DNA of 64,000 nt from Albula goreensis (lineage: Eukaryota > Chordata > Actinopteri > Albuliformes > Albulidae): the NCBI GenBank assembly GCA_022829145.1, contig CM040745.1, positions 29,301,906 through 29,365,905 on the forward strand. Direction: 5' to 3'. The notes under the pieces are model-generated. The model was given only the letters and a program-made list of their open reading frames with translations, was not told the DNA's origin and ran no database searches. This document shows positions 1-10,870 of this stretch, in pieces (positions within the stretch are counted from its first letter, which is position 1; each line of letters opens with the position of its first letter). The translations under genes were made by a program, and so were the position numbers.

Positions 1-2868
1 CCCATTCAGACAGACTACTTTCATGTTAACATTTATAAAACACACGTGTAAGTGCCCACATACAAACTGTGTCCCCCCCCTCCTAGGATCTACTTTCACA
101 TCAGTACAGATTCCGTTATAGAACATCATCATACATGAAAAACGTTGTAAGTAAGCCAGACAAAGACAAGTCTGGAAGACATCCATCATCCGGAGTTGGT
201 GTCAAAGTCAGCCAAACTGCACTCAGACACACATTCATCATTGAGACATGGTATACGTCATACTATGAGTCTCATAAACATGGGCTGAATGTGGTTAGAA
301 GTTTTTTTTTTTTTTTTATGGTAGGGCATCAACAAAAGGTGATGTAGCAATATGTCAATCTTTATTTATAATAATTCTGTTTTTTTGACATGTTTCAGTT
401 TTCATTGACATTTTCCGCTCTGGTGCAGATTCAACTTTGGATGCAAGGTAGAAATGGCTCGCAATTACAAACCTGTCTCCAAATAACCTGGCAGGCTTGA
501 AATTTTTATTAATTAAAAATGGCTGGGTGCCAGCCTATAATGTATTTTTATATAGCTAATGTTGGGATGGCAGGTTTGCCATCTGCCAAGTTATGAGCTG
601 GCAGGATATACTGCACCAATACCTATGCACCACCAACAAGAGTTTCTCACAGAAAAGTCCACTATGTCCTTAAATATTAACTTTTGCACCTCTGACCTGG
701 TGTAAACATGCAGAATTCATATACTTCATCAAATTCACAGCTGCAGCAGAAAGCCTCATATATATTAAAGGTTAAAAAATACTTACTAATGAGCTCCAGT
801 ATCTGTTTGCCAGCACACATATCTATGTGGTTATACACTTCTCGACATGTCAGCAACAGCTGATCACGTTTTTTCTACCTAAAGGATAACATAAAAAGAC
901 ATGATGCCAATGAGCTGTGATTCACTTTATACCATAGAGCAATGTGGTAAAACCATATAATGTGATACTGTACACAAACATGCATGTGGTGCATGGTGCC
1001 ATAGTACTGTATAGTTCATTTAGGGCTCTATTTGCATTGTACATGGTGTAATGTCAAGATGTTAAAGATGGTGGCAGATTGGTATGTCCATTTTTTTGTT
1101 GAGATTTTTTATGGTGACACATGGCTTTAATATCAGTGTCCACACAAAACAAACACTACAATCAATCACTTCTCAGGAGCAATTAATGGCAGCTGATAAA
1201 TGCATCTTGCCGTTGGTGCAAAGGGTTTGGAGAGATACCGTTTATAAGTGAAGGCTTGCTGGGTAATGCTGCAAATGCCATCTTTTTAATTCTATGTGAA
1301 AAGGGTGAGCTACAAATTTCCTTTGTGGAATGGAAAAGATTTTCAAGCAGCTGCACTTGACACTCTTTCAATGGAGTGGTTATCCTGACATACTGCATAC
1401 TACTTAGTTCTCTTTAAATGCGTGCAAGCGGTATCACACATTCATCTCCATTCAGGCACTGGTACACATACAGCAATTACCTCAAGTGGAACATGAAGTC
1501 GTCGTTGTCTCCGCGAGGCGGAAGTGAAAGGTTGTGAGCCCTGGCGTTCATGAGGGCATAATTACTCTGGGCTGGTTCATTTTCCCTCTCTGCATCTTTA
1601 ATTCCCTCTTTCTCTGGTATTCTGTAAATAACTCAAATAAACAAGACCTGCACAAGGCATCACAGATCACACCTATAGTAAGTTATGATTTCCACAAACT
1701 CGTCATATCCTATTCAACTGGAAGAGCCATGGAGACTCTCAGTGATGGGATATTATGGAGCATATAGTGAAGACATACGTCTTTAAATCATAACAAGGTT
1801 AATCACAGGTTCCTTACCTATGAACTATACTCACTGAGCAAAACAGTTTAAAAGGGAAGGTATAACAACTCTTCTGTAAACACAAACAAATGTAAAATGT
1901 ATATGCACTGATCTGATCAATTGATGCACCAGCCAATGGTCGACTGAAGACTCACATTTCAATGACGGAGCCAATCAGGGGTGTATAATCCCCATCTAAA
2001 AGCAGGTAAAACCCAGCTGATTAGTCTTTGTCAATCTCAAGAGTAAAAACATGGCAAATTAATAAGTTCTATTTGAATTCCAGAGCCAATAAATCTAATG
2101 GACTCAAACATGTGAGAGTATTTAACCATCCTACCAGTTTCATGACTGAAGCAAGGAGTGTGAGTAAATCCTATTATCTGGGACCGAAGGCCCTGGGAGG
2201 CAGAGCGGAAGAGAATATTGATGTATGGAGTAATCCCCACCACCAGTGGTCCCCAGAGCTAATTGTCTGTGAAAGGTGCCCTTGGTCCTGGGGCCTCAAT
2301 GCTCCACACAGTTTGTTGTTCACTCCGATATAAGCAATAGTGATTACAGGATTATTTCAGAGTTCCACTGTCACCCATAGAGGAGATGGGAAAAAGTGAC
2401 TACAGGATTATTACACAATGACATCAATGACATCATTGCCCTCAGCCAAGATGGTGGAACTGTCTACAATCTTATTACACAGTGCAACTATCCAAACATT
2501 ATTGTTGGATTATCTTTCATGAATATGATGTGACAATATAATTTGCTTTCCACATTTAAGATGTAATGGCATGAGATCAAACAGGTTGTTGATGTATCTG
2601 GGAGAAAATTTCAGCCAGCTGTTGCTCAAAAATTATGTATTCTATCAACAACACTGGGTTACTGATAGAAAATGTGGTGTTATTTTCACCATTGTGTGAC
2701 ATGGCAAAAACCAAGCACAAAAATATATTTTTCAATGGATCTGTCAAAGGTGTACACACATCCATCACTAAACCTCTGCTCAGATCCCCATTTGCAAGAC
2801 AGTCCTTAAAAAGGAAAAACTTGTCATATACAAAATGATGACAAATGGTTATGCTTTATTGCACTGTG
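1..2868. other. Non-coding stretch, no gene recognised
   Basis: AT-rich single-copy-looking DNA. The only open frames are short (101 codons or fewer) and have no recognisable domain. A 16-T run lies at 302-317. A motif resembling 'gactacaggattatt' recurs three times near 2339, 2395 and 2459, about 55-65 bp apart, which may be a decayed tandem repeat. Nothing else is supportable. Confidence 0.6.
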
Positions 2869-2869
2869 G

Positions 2870-2950
2870 GCATTTATTTGTTTATTTATTTGCCTTTATT
2901 TACCCATGAAGTCTCATTGAGATTCGGAATCTCTTTTACAAGGCATAGTA
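2870..2950 (+). repeat. Fish interspersed-repeat fragment (TTTATTT...CTCATTGAGAT type)
   Basis: A TTTA-rich lead is followed by 'cccatgaagtctcattgag' and 'aatctcttttacaagg'. From general knowledge this closely resembles a short motif scattered through many teleost genomes (TTTATTTAACC...GTCCCATTGAGAT...CTCTTTTACAAGG). Only the core is present and I cannot name the family with certainty. It lies about 470 bp upstream of the LINE reverse transcriptase relic and could belong to the same insertion, but no continuous homology is visible between them. Confidence 0.5.
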
Positions 2951-3417
2951 AATGAATGTGTGTAATAAGATGAGCTAACCTTTATAACTGTTATCATCGT
3001 ACTTTTCAAGTGTCTCTCATGGAAAGGGTCCCACCATACTGAAAGCAGACCACTGTAAGTCCAGTCGCAAAAAATTCTTACTCCAAAACATCAAAGATCG
3101 CAAACCTGTCTTTCTGACTTCCCACATGATGAAATCCTTAAGGGACATTGGCCAAGGAGTGTTAGTGATCAAAGCCCAGAGATTCCTACATCTTTTATAA
3201 TTTGTCTACAAAGCTACAAAGAGTAGTTGTTGCCTCTACGACATTGATCATAATATCCAAGCAAGGCTCATTTTATTGACTCTTCTTCTGATTTTAATTC
3301 CATACAGTCCCATGTTTATAAATGTGGCAATTATTTTGTTTTTACTTTCCTGTACATTTTTACCTGGTTGCGAGACTTTTTTTTTACCAAACAAAAGCCA
3401 GAGAGTGTATGAATGGC
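2951..3417. other. Non-coding stretch between repeats
   Basis: No gene, RNA or clear repeat was recognised. It may include older LINE-derived sequence leading into the reverse transcriptase relic at 3418, but the reading frame gives no recognisable motif. Confidence 0.45.
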
Positions 3418-3760
3418 TACTTGTCCTTCACTTGATTTCCTTGTTTATACCCTTCACACTAATGACTATCACTGCTCAGATGAAAGCAGACATGTACTTA
3501 ACTGTAGATGACTTTGTAATTGCAAGCCTCCTTCAGGACAACGGAACCAGTCATGGCCTGGGTGTGGAGGACTTGGCGCAGTGGTGCAATAACTCATTCA
3601 GCTGAATGTCACAAAGACTAATGACATGGTTATCAATTTCAGACAACCTCCCCCCTCTACTCTCAACAACTTCCATAAAAGATCAGACAGTGGAGACACC
3701 TTACAATGCCTGGGTGCTGTCACCAAAAGGTTCTTCCTATGAAAGTTTGGATATTTAAAT
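3418..3760 (+). pseudogene. LINE (L2/CR1-like) reverse transcriptase relic
   Basis: In frame from about 3420 the translation follows the catalytic-core region of L2/CR1-type reverse transcriptases: a decayed 'VLSP..FSLYTND' segment, then 'LTVDDFVIASLLQDNG' where the family has the F/YADD catalytic box and 'VIGLI.D'. Next comes 'VEDLAQWCNN' (family: VE.LV.WC..NNL). Near 3590 the frame shifts and continues as 'LIQLNVTKTNDMVINFRQ' (family: L.LN..KTKE.VVDFRR) and 'LQCLGAVT' (family: YKYLG). The catalytic AD is replaced by VD, and the frameshift plus a stop make it non-functional. Only about 110 codons of a protein normally near 1,000 remain, so it is an old 5'- and 3'-eroded copy. Clade assignment (L2, CR1 or Rex1) is an inference. 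Confidence 0.8.
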
Positions 3761-4558
3761 GTTAACAAAAGAGATATGGCACTCTCCCATAACTATTTTA
3801 TGTTAACGTTTCTATTTTTATGTTTGTTTGGGAAAATTAGTGTTCAGTGCTGGATTTTCTGTTATAATCAAGCACCAAATGCAGACTCAGATTAAAGATA
3901 AGAGTGTCTGATATTGCAGTTACTCGTGGCAATGGAATGATGTGAGAATCCCTTCATAATGTATCTGTTCATGCCACTGTTTCAGTCTGTTCATCATCAG
4001 TTATGTTTTAGTGCTCCCACCACATTTTGTTAAACCTGAAATCACCTCTGTTATGCATTGTTTCATTTATTCATCAAAATAAGAAAAATGCTGGGCAAGG
4101 TACACCACTGTACACCAAACATTACTAAAAAGAAACAAGCAGTCCTTTTCAACTATTTTGATTAAAAGTCTCCATGGGCACAACACAGGCCATGGGTAGA
4201 TACCCATATCCAAATGTTACCTGTGGCCTAATATAATAGAAATTCAAGGCAAAGACAAAGTTTTCCTTTTGGATGCTACTATATCTCAGTTATGGCTCTT
4301 TAGTAATGCCACGGATACCATAGGTGTCTGACGCTATGTCTGTTGAAAAAGGGTACATTTGGGCCCTTTGCTGCAGGGAATTTCTGGTATGCAATGGTGA
4401 GAATTCCTTGATCAGAAATTATTCACCAGTTTCACTTAAATTCCTGATTAATGAAACTGTCTAGATGAAGGCTCTATGACTGATTTTATCACACTACATG
4501 GATAACTCTATCTTCTGGTGCTGGTGTCTGTATCTGGGTTCTGGACTAAATGGCTCTT
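3761..4558. other. Non-coding stretch, nothing recognised
   Basis: AT-rich DNA without recognisable coding, RNA or repeat signals. Confidence 0.5.
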
Positions 4559-4580
4559 CTTTTTGTGACTAGAGAATAAT

Positions 4581-4765
4581 TGGACTGATTGGAACATTGA
4601 GGGCCAGGTGTTATGTGGCTAGATCTTGAGCACTGATTGGTGTGTTCAGTCCTAGTGTTGCACAGGGGGATTGTGAGCACTTCTTTGTGAATTTGAGGTC
4701 AGATGTTGTGTAGCTGGACTGTAAGCACTGCTAAATATCTTGCAGGATCGGGGCTGTGCAAGTAC
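4581..4765. repeat. Diverged 48-bp minisatellite, about 3.8 copies
   Basis: The phrases 'aggtgttatgtggctagat', 'tagtgttgcacagggggat' and 'agatgttgtgtagctggac' start at 4606, 4653 and 4701, 47-48 bp apart. Each is followed by a version of 'tgagcactg'. The intervening segments also align (for example 'actgattggaacattgag' and 'actgattggtgtgttcag'). Copies differ at many positions, so this is an old array. Confidence 0.65.
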
Positions 4766-5559
4766 ATGTGTTTTATTGAGCGCTATATTTGAATGAATGT
4801 CTGTGATAATGAAGAAGGATAACATTTCCACTGAGTGCCTCTACAACTTTAATGAGAGGCTAGATAGACTAACGGTCTCAAAAGAGGCACTCTGGGACAA
4901 CAGAAAAAAATGCCATTTTCCTTCAATGGTCAAATGAATAGGGCTGTCAGTTTGAAAAGCAGAGTGCTTCATGTTTCTCAGCAGATGCTTATGATCACAG
5001 ACCATGCATTGACATCAATGTATCACACAGGCTTACAGGCATAAGGGACCTCTTCCAGAATGTTAATACAAGATACCCCGCTGATAGGAGAATGGACGGC
5101 TAACAGCCTCACAATGGTTTTGTTATATTGAGGAAGCATTTTATCGCTGTGCCAGGATCGCTGGTGGAATGCCAAACATAAGCTGTAGCACAGCGTGTGA
5201 AAGACGTGAGAGAACAACACATGATAATATCCTGTTATCGAGCTGGTCCTATACAGTATTTATCAATGTTGTACAATGGACAATTCTTAATTTTCAGCAG
5301 GCCTTCAGATACGAGCATGGTAGTATTACCATGAATTTCAAGCCCATAACACAATTATTGAGCACATCCTTTTCTCCAACCTTCCCCTTTTTTGTGATCT
5401 ATTTATTTATTTATTTTTTGAAGGATACATCAGGAAAGAAAATTATACCAATGCTATAAGAGAAAAGGAAAAGGAAAAGAGAGAAAAGAAAAGGGAAAAT
5501 AAGAAATAAAAAGGCAGCACATTAGCAAGAATCTATTAAAGTGAGTTGTCAAATTTATG
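4766..5559. other. Non-coding stretch with simple-sequence patches
   Basis: There is no gene. A short (TTTA)n patch lies near 5402-5421 and a purine-rich AAAGG/AAGAGA tract at about 5456-5512. The tract sits just outside the 3' end of the antisense L1 relic and may have arisen from its 3' tail or insertion site. Confidence 0.5.
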
Positions 5560-6790
5560 GATTGTTTCAGTTAAAAATTTTCTGGAAAAACGTCTGTGAT
5601 GGCTGAGGACATCTCTCTCCATGCCTGTATCGTTGAAGCTTTAGCTCTGTTCAATTTTGCAGAACTGTGTTCCAGATTAACAATCTCTTGAAGGGTCAGA
5701 ATCCTGTACCTCTGCATTGGGAGATCAGGTGTAGTCCATAATCTTAGAATTGTGTTCTTATCAGATGTAAAACAAGCAAATATTTTATTTTTCTGAATCA
5801 ATGATAACCCAAGAGTAGAGTCATCATTAAGCAGGCATAGAGAAGGATTTGGTAAGTGCAGCTGTAGCAGTATTCACATATGTCCAGAAATTAGCTGTAT
5901 TTGAGCAATCCAAAACATATGTTAAAAGGTAGCAGGTGACATGTTTTTTACATACTGTATATGCCAGTTATAATCTGGAATGAGCTTCATTTTTAATCGT
6001 TTGTATGGCGTAGCTTAGGCTCTGTGAATTGTTTCAAAATGAATGAATTAGTGTGAGGGATTTTTTGATGTGATAGTCAAACTTGACCAAATAGTATCCC
6101 AATCAGAGGTAAGATTTTGATCTTTAAGTTCCTTATCCTATAGGGTTGTGATAAGTATTGGTCCAGCCATTTTTCAATTAAACTATTGTAAGTCTTTTAC
6201 ACCAGTCCACGGGAGTGAATGGCTCTATCCATTTAAGGAGAGTGTGTCTTGGTAGAGGACGGTCCCATGGTATACCGTGTGCTTCCTGGAAGATCTTAAT
6301 TTTAAATATAAAAAATATGATGACCCAGGAAGGGAGAACTTAGCCCTGATAACTTCAAAAGACTGTAAACCATGTTCATCAAAGATATCTACAAAAGTAT
6401 ATATTTCTTGGGCTCCCCAGAGTGAATGACTAAATGGCTAACCTCCAGATAATAAATTAAAACTGTCCCAGAGTGGTGATGACCAACTAAATTTCAGTGA
6501 ACCTCCAATTATCATTTCAACTCTTTTAAAGATGGTGTGAGAATTACAATTGGGCCTAATCTGAGACTAACAGGTTTGCTTCCATCCCTGAAAACAAGAG
6601 ATCCTCAAGTCTATGAGGTTTTACTAATGCGTGTTCTATTGGATGCCAAGGGATCAGGAGTTTGAATCTATCCATGTCTGTAGTGCTAGAATCTGATATG
6701 CCCAGAAATACAGCTGAAAGTTAGGGACAGCCGGACCTCCTGGCAGTTTTAAACATTGTAAAATATAAAGACATATCCTGGGCCTTTCCC
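5560..6790 (-). pseudogene. 5'-truncated L1-type LINE, ORF2 C-terminal half, decayed
   Basis: Read on the minus strand, 6746 down to 6676 encodes 'LPGGPAVPNFQLYFWAYQIL', matching the L1 ORF2 signature (EGGLALPNF..YYWA.QL) that follows the polymerase domain. Further along, 'WHPIEHALVKPHRL' and 'HGIPWDRPLPRHTLLKWI' fit the linker region. The stretch 5830-5571 is open and reads 'LCLLNDDSTLGLSLIQKNKI', then 'FTSDKNTILRLWTTPDLP', and ends near 'AWREMSSAITDVF'. That is the C-terminal tail typical of fish L1/Tx1 ORF2 (LCLLGD.S......K..IL.GF.AAKK.IL..W). Stops and frameshifts interrupt the middle. Endonuclease and most of the polymerase are absent, as expected for a 5'-truncated insertion made by target-primed reverse transcription. 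Boundaries are approximate and no target duplication was identified. Confidence 0.85.
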
Positions 6791-7500
6791 CGCCCCTCCA
6801 ACCTTCACTTTTGTAAACCCAGCCTAGTATGTTGTAACAATAACAATATTCAGTAGAACTGAATTCACATTAACATATTTCAAAAGTGAATGTATACTGT
6901 AAATATGGTTTATATGCAGCTTGATAATGTATGAAAAGTATAGAATATACCATAAGACAACACAAAGTATTTTTTTAGCAACATGTGTCTCATTCAGTGA
7001 CTTCATAGTGCGATAAAATAAGTGATTAGAAGATGTAGTGTAGGAAAAAAATGTTCATGCATACATGGATGAGAATCTGTCCTGTTTTAACTGAGAAGAA
7101 TGATGCTATTTATTGTATAAACTGGTTTGTATGCTAAACAGTCTTCCACAACCATCACCACATCTTATTTTCTGTTTTTCTTTAGTACCCATGGCAATTT
7201 GTCATTCCCAGTTGCATGGCAGTTTGCATTCAAATATGAATTTGAAAAACAATATGCTAAAATACTTGTCACTGTTTGTGTCTTTGTGATTCACACTCAC
7301 AATGGGCCTGTGTTACTTTATATATTAATATATTTTAATCAAAGACAATCTGAAATACCTGTGGAGTTTTTGTATTCTGAGAAGGAGCAGGAAAGCGTAG
7401 AGACAAAGGAAGAAGTTGTGGCTTTTCAGAGCAATGAATACAAGGTTCCAGCTTTCACAAATATTGACTGAACAGTTTTAAGACAAACAATGTAAAATAT
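6791..7500. other. Non-coding stretch, nothing recognised
   Basis: A 114-codon open frame at 7127-7471 (+) has an acceptor-like 'ctgtttttctttag' at its 5' side and a hydrophilic, Glu-rich C-terminus. It matches no family I know, so I do not call it a gene. Confidence 0.45.
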
Positions 7501-8250
7501 AGCTGCAAGCAGCGATGAGGGGCCCAAGCTGTCCAGCAGAGAAGCAGAGTTGCCATGGCAAATGGATCTATTCATGTTAAAAGTGTGGCTGTATGCACTG
7601 ATTGGACGTTTTATGTTAGTTGACCAATGATTGGATGTAACTGAGATATGAGCTCACATGACAAGACAAATTACCATGTCTCAGCCTTGGGATCTCACAA
7701 GATGCCATAACACAGATGTTACTTTTTTAAGGCAAACACATCAACAGCTATTAGCTATAACACATTGTTGCTTATTGTAGTGCCACCCAGTGGTGAAATG
7801 ACTCAACATTTTTCTTGGACCTCCTCAGAATAGGTTTCTGAGTCCATATTACCAAGTCTGGTGTCAATGCATCAAAGAGCTGCTGACATATGACCTCACT
7901 TGCTGTTTAGTGGCTTTGCTGCTGATTTTGATTGGCTGTAATGGACAAATAGTTTTGAAAATAAAAAATCCATCTGATAGCTTTTGTAAAGCTTGGTCTG
8001 AAGACCATCTGTACCAATTTTGGGGACTGCCTATTTGTGGCCTGTGAAAAATTTTGTAACTTTTTCATAAAATCCAATATGGCAGAATTGACGGAATCAA
8101 ATGGTACCTCATAATAAGCAAAGGTAGAAACCCAATGGGTGCCAATGCAGCTTTGCTGCTTGTGTTCAAACACAAACTGGTTTATGGTAGATGTGTGCAG
8201 AGCTAAAGAAATCTGTTGTGATCCTACTTGAAGTTCATGCTTTTTGGTTA
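7501..8250 (+). repeat. Teleost interspersed repeat with AGCTGCAAGCAGCGATGA head, degenerate
   Basis: It begins with 'agctgcaagcagcgatgagg' followed by GGGCCCAAGC, a head with a small GCTGC/GCAGC hairpin found in many fish introns. The body keeps the usual family phrases: 'accaagtctggtgtcaatg' (family: accaagtttggtg.aaat), 'ttttcataaaatccaatatg' followed by GCAGAATT (family: aaaatccaaaatggcgga) and a 'gaaacccaatgggtgcc' segment. No open frame of note is present, so it is a non-autonomous element. I recall the pattern but not the database name or mobilisation class. The right edge is approximate. Confidence 0.6.
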
Positions 8251-8584
8251 AGTCAACTCTCAGATTTTACTGTTGTGCAGAAGAATGAATATTTTGTTCC
8301 ATCCTTTCTGTTGTTACAATGTTTATTTGAATATTTGTGACATAGCTGGACTGGTGAAGGCATCACAGGTAAGAGTGAACATTGTAAGCAAGATTATACT
8401 TTGCCCTCAACATTTCATAAACTTACATTTTACTTTTACTAAAACATAACAAGTTGGAAACTTGTCTGATGTCCATGAAGACTAGGTTATAAAAGTTCAC
8501 ATCACCTCTTCTGCTGTAAGGTAGTTGCACCATCTTGCAAAATGATGCAAACTGAAAACTCTTCAACCAAGCACCCTGAAAATG

Positions 8585-8752
8585 AGAGGGATAAACCACA
8601 CTCATAAAAAAAGAAATAAACCACTTTCTCCCAGTACAACAGAAATAAAGCACTCTCATGAAGAGAGAAATAGCTTGTGCTTTCACAGACAGACAGACAT
8701 AAACTACTACCCTGCAGAAGAGAGAAAGAGAGCTAAAACTAGTGCCTTCTCT
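8585..8752. repeat. Diverged 54-bp tandem repeat, about 3 copies
   Basis: Starts of 'ataaaccacactcat', 'ataaagcactctcatg' and 'ataaactactaccctg' fall at 8591, 8645 and 8699, exactly 54 bp apart. A half-period is also visible: 'ataaacc' at 8616 and 'atagc' at 8670. Each unit contains AAAGAGAGA-like purine stretches. Copies are well diverged. Confidence 0.5.
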
Positions 8753-9175
8753 GCACTGTAGAGGTGAAATGACTTGTAACCTGCACAGAGAGAATAGTGG
8801 CAAATGAGACCAGGGCCATTGATTATGATGCTGTCAAGACTGATTACTGTTATTCTGAACAAGTCACTAAGGTCCCAGGGGCCATGCAGAATATTGCATT
8901 GAGCTGTCCTGAGGATTTAGGCTTTGTGAAGGTTAATGGTAATGTACAAAAGTGTGTTACTGTATAAGGAAGATCCACTCCAATCGTATTGCCTGTCCCA
9001 AGTGATGAAAGATGTCTTGAGTGATGAGTAGAGACACACTGAGAAATATCCTTGACCAATGAAATGCATTTAAAATTGTAATCAAAGCTCCTAAGTCCAT
9101 CAGTTCTCAAAATTGTCAATCAAATCCTGTAGCTTTAGTCCTGAAGTGGAGTGCACACCCCCTGGAGGAGATACT
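8753..9175. other. Non-coding stretch, nothing recognised
   Basis: No gene, RNA or repeat signal was recognised here. Confidence 0.45.
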
Positions 9176-9397
9176 GTTTAGGGCAGGGGTGTCAAACTGC
9201 ATTCCTGGAGGGCCGCAGTGGTAGCTGGTTTTTGGTGTGTTTTAGCACTTAATTGATTAATTAAAATCACTGGTTGGCTGAAGAGTCCACACACCTGGTT
9301 TCCAAGGCCTAAAATGGCTGCCAATCGAAAGGAAAAAACAAAAACCCGCAGACACTGTGGCCCTCCAGGACTGGAGTTTGACACCCCTGGTTTAGGG
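9176..9397. mobile_element. hAT-type MITE with 8-bp target duplication
   Basis: The element itself is 9184-9389 (206 bp). Its left end 'caggggtgtcaaactgcatt' continues as CCTGGAGGGCCGCAGTG. The right end, reverse-complemented, reads 'caggggtgtcaaactccagt' then CCTGGAGGGCCACAGTG, so the terminal inverted repeats are about 37 bp with only a few mismatches. The same 8 bases, GTTTAGGG, flank it at 9176-9183 and 9390-9397. An 8-bp duplication with CAGGGGTG termini is the hallmark of hAT-superfamily non-autonomous elements. The interior has no open frame for a transposase. The perfect duplication and near-matching termini suggest a moderately young insertion. Confidence 0.95.
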
Positions 9398-10727
9398 TTT
9401 CTTAGTTCTGCAGAAAACTGCACTTTAACTACCTTTAGCTTTTTTAATTTTATTAAAAAATATTTAATCGTTTAGGATTTCACATGCTTTGCAAGAGCAA
9501 ATCAAAAGGATGAACTAGCTAGCTGACAACCTTGGCTAACCCAGTTGGTTGATTATGATTACTTGTAATGCCAGCAGATGTGCTTTTATGAATTCAATGT
9601 GTTTTTAAGAATGATCCAAACAAACACTTACTAGCCAGCTAGTCACCAAGCACGTTTTCACTGGCACAAAGAGTGAACAGAAGAATACGGTGTGGCAAAA
9701 GCTACCTAAATTAAGTTGTTCTTAACTAGCTAAGCTTAACTGACTAGCTTTATATGAAGAGTAGCTGAAGCCATGTACAACGCTCTCACACATGTTGTCT
9801 TAGCCAGCATTAGTACGTTAGAAAAATCACTCTGCTGTTTGACTAATAATTGAAGGTAATTGGTGTATTATTTGAGTAAGTGGGGTCAGAACCCTCATGG
9901 CAGTAGTCTGATTGATAAGTGCGATACTTGGGACTGCCAGCAGCTCTCTGCTGATAACTCTGGTGACATGGCCAGATGCTGGAGCCCTGCACATTGCTGG
10001 CAGCACTGCTGGGATGGACTCTACTCAACTTCATTCGCTTCATTGACTTTGGATTAACAGTAAAATTGCATGCTGAAGTCTTTATGGTCCTGATTTTGTT
10101 TTTAACTTTGGCTCTGAGAATAAGGTATATGTGATTTGTTTTTGTGGACCTACATGGTCCCCAGTCCTTAGTTAAATGTCTAATGATGTAGTTTTAAGGA
10201 GCTCTTTTATGGCTTATGTCTTATTTTGGGCCAGCTTTTGAAGAGTTTTTCTTTTTTTAAGTGACAGCAAGTTCTTGCCAGACAAGATATTTGTGTCATA
10301 GTAGAGAAGCAGCAGCTCATAAGATGTTTAATTTATTTTAGCCAGAAGGGTGTGTCTATCTGTCAGTCCCCTGTGGCTTGTTTATTTTGTGCAATAGTTG
10401 TTTTTATGGGGGTTATGAGAAAATTGGCAGCTCAGTTTTAGTGTTTCAGAATATGGCATACTCCCATTTAAAAAAAAGGAGAAACTATTTGGGGGTATTA
10501 CCTTGATGGATTATGCAATTGCTCATTTGAACTTCCATCATCATTTTCTTTACTTTCTGTCTGACCTTAGGTTAATGAGCTGGAAAGTCAGTGGACTCAA
10601 TGTGTAGGTGAAACAAACATAGCATAAAGATTTCATTCACTGCCACAAAATATCTCATCATGGATCATTCTTATTGGAGAATCTCATTTAAAACATGAAG
10701 ATTTCATGGCCTTCAAATTATGAATCA
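9398..10727. other. Non-coding stretch, CTAG-rich at its start
   Basis: Between about 9510 and 9760 the words CTAGC, GCTAG and GCTAAC recur ('gaactagctagctgac', 'agccagctagtcacc', 'aactagctaagcttaactg'). This is a style common in decayed fish DNA transposons, but no terminal repeats or duplication could be paired. The rest is unremarkable. Confidence 0.4.
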
Positions 10728-10870
10728 CAGGGGCCTCTGGGTGACTCAAGGAGTTAAGCTAAATGTGCATGGTGTAGCTGTGTGTCATGTGACTGGGAAC
10801 TTGAGTCCCATATAACCACATTGTCAAGGCAAGAACTGGCTCAGCCTTGTCAGTCAAAAAATGAGTGGAG
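10728..10870 (+). repeat. Possible tRNA-derived SINE
   Basis: 'gtgactcaaggagttaagc' (10741 on) resembles an RNA polymerase III A box of tRNA type (TGGCTCAGNGGTTAAGC). 'gggaacttgagtccc' near 10795-10809 resembles a B box (GGTTCGAGTCC) with CpG-to-TpG decay. Spacing between them is about 55 bp, somewhat longer than in a tRNA. A downstream 'ctggctcagcc' and an A6 run follow. No family name or target duplication was established. Confidence 0.35.

Noticed and set aside
7127-7471. 114-codon frame with an acceptor-like 5' edge
   Set aside because: Mostly hydrophobic then Glu-rich, with no family recognised. An isolated acceptor-like site is common by chance.
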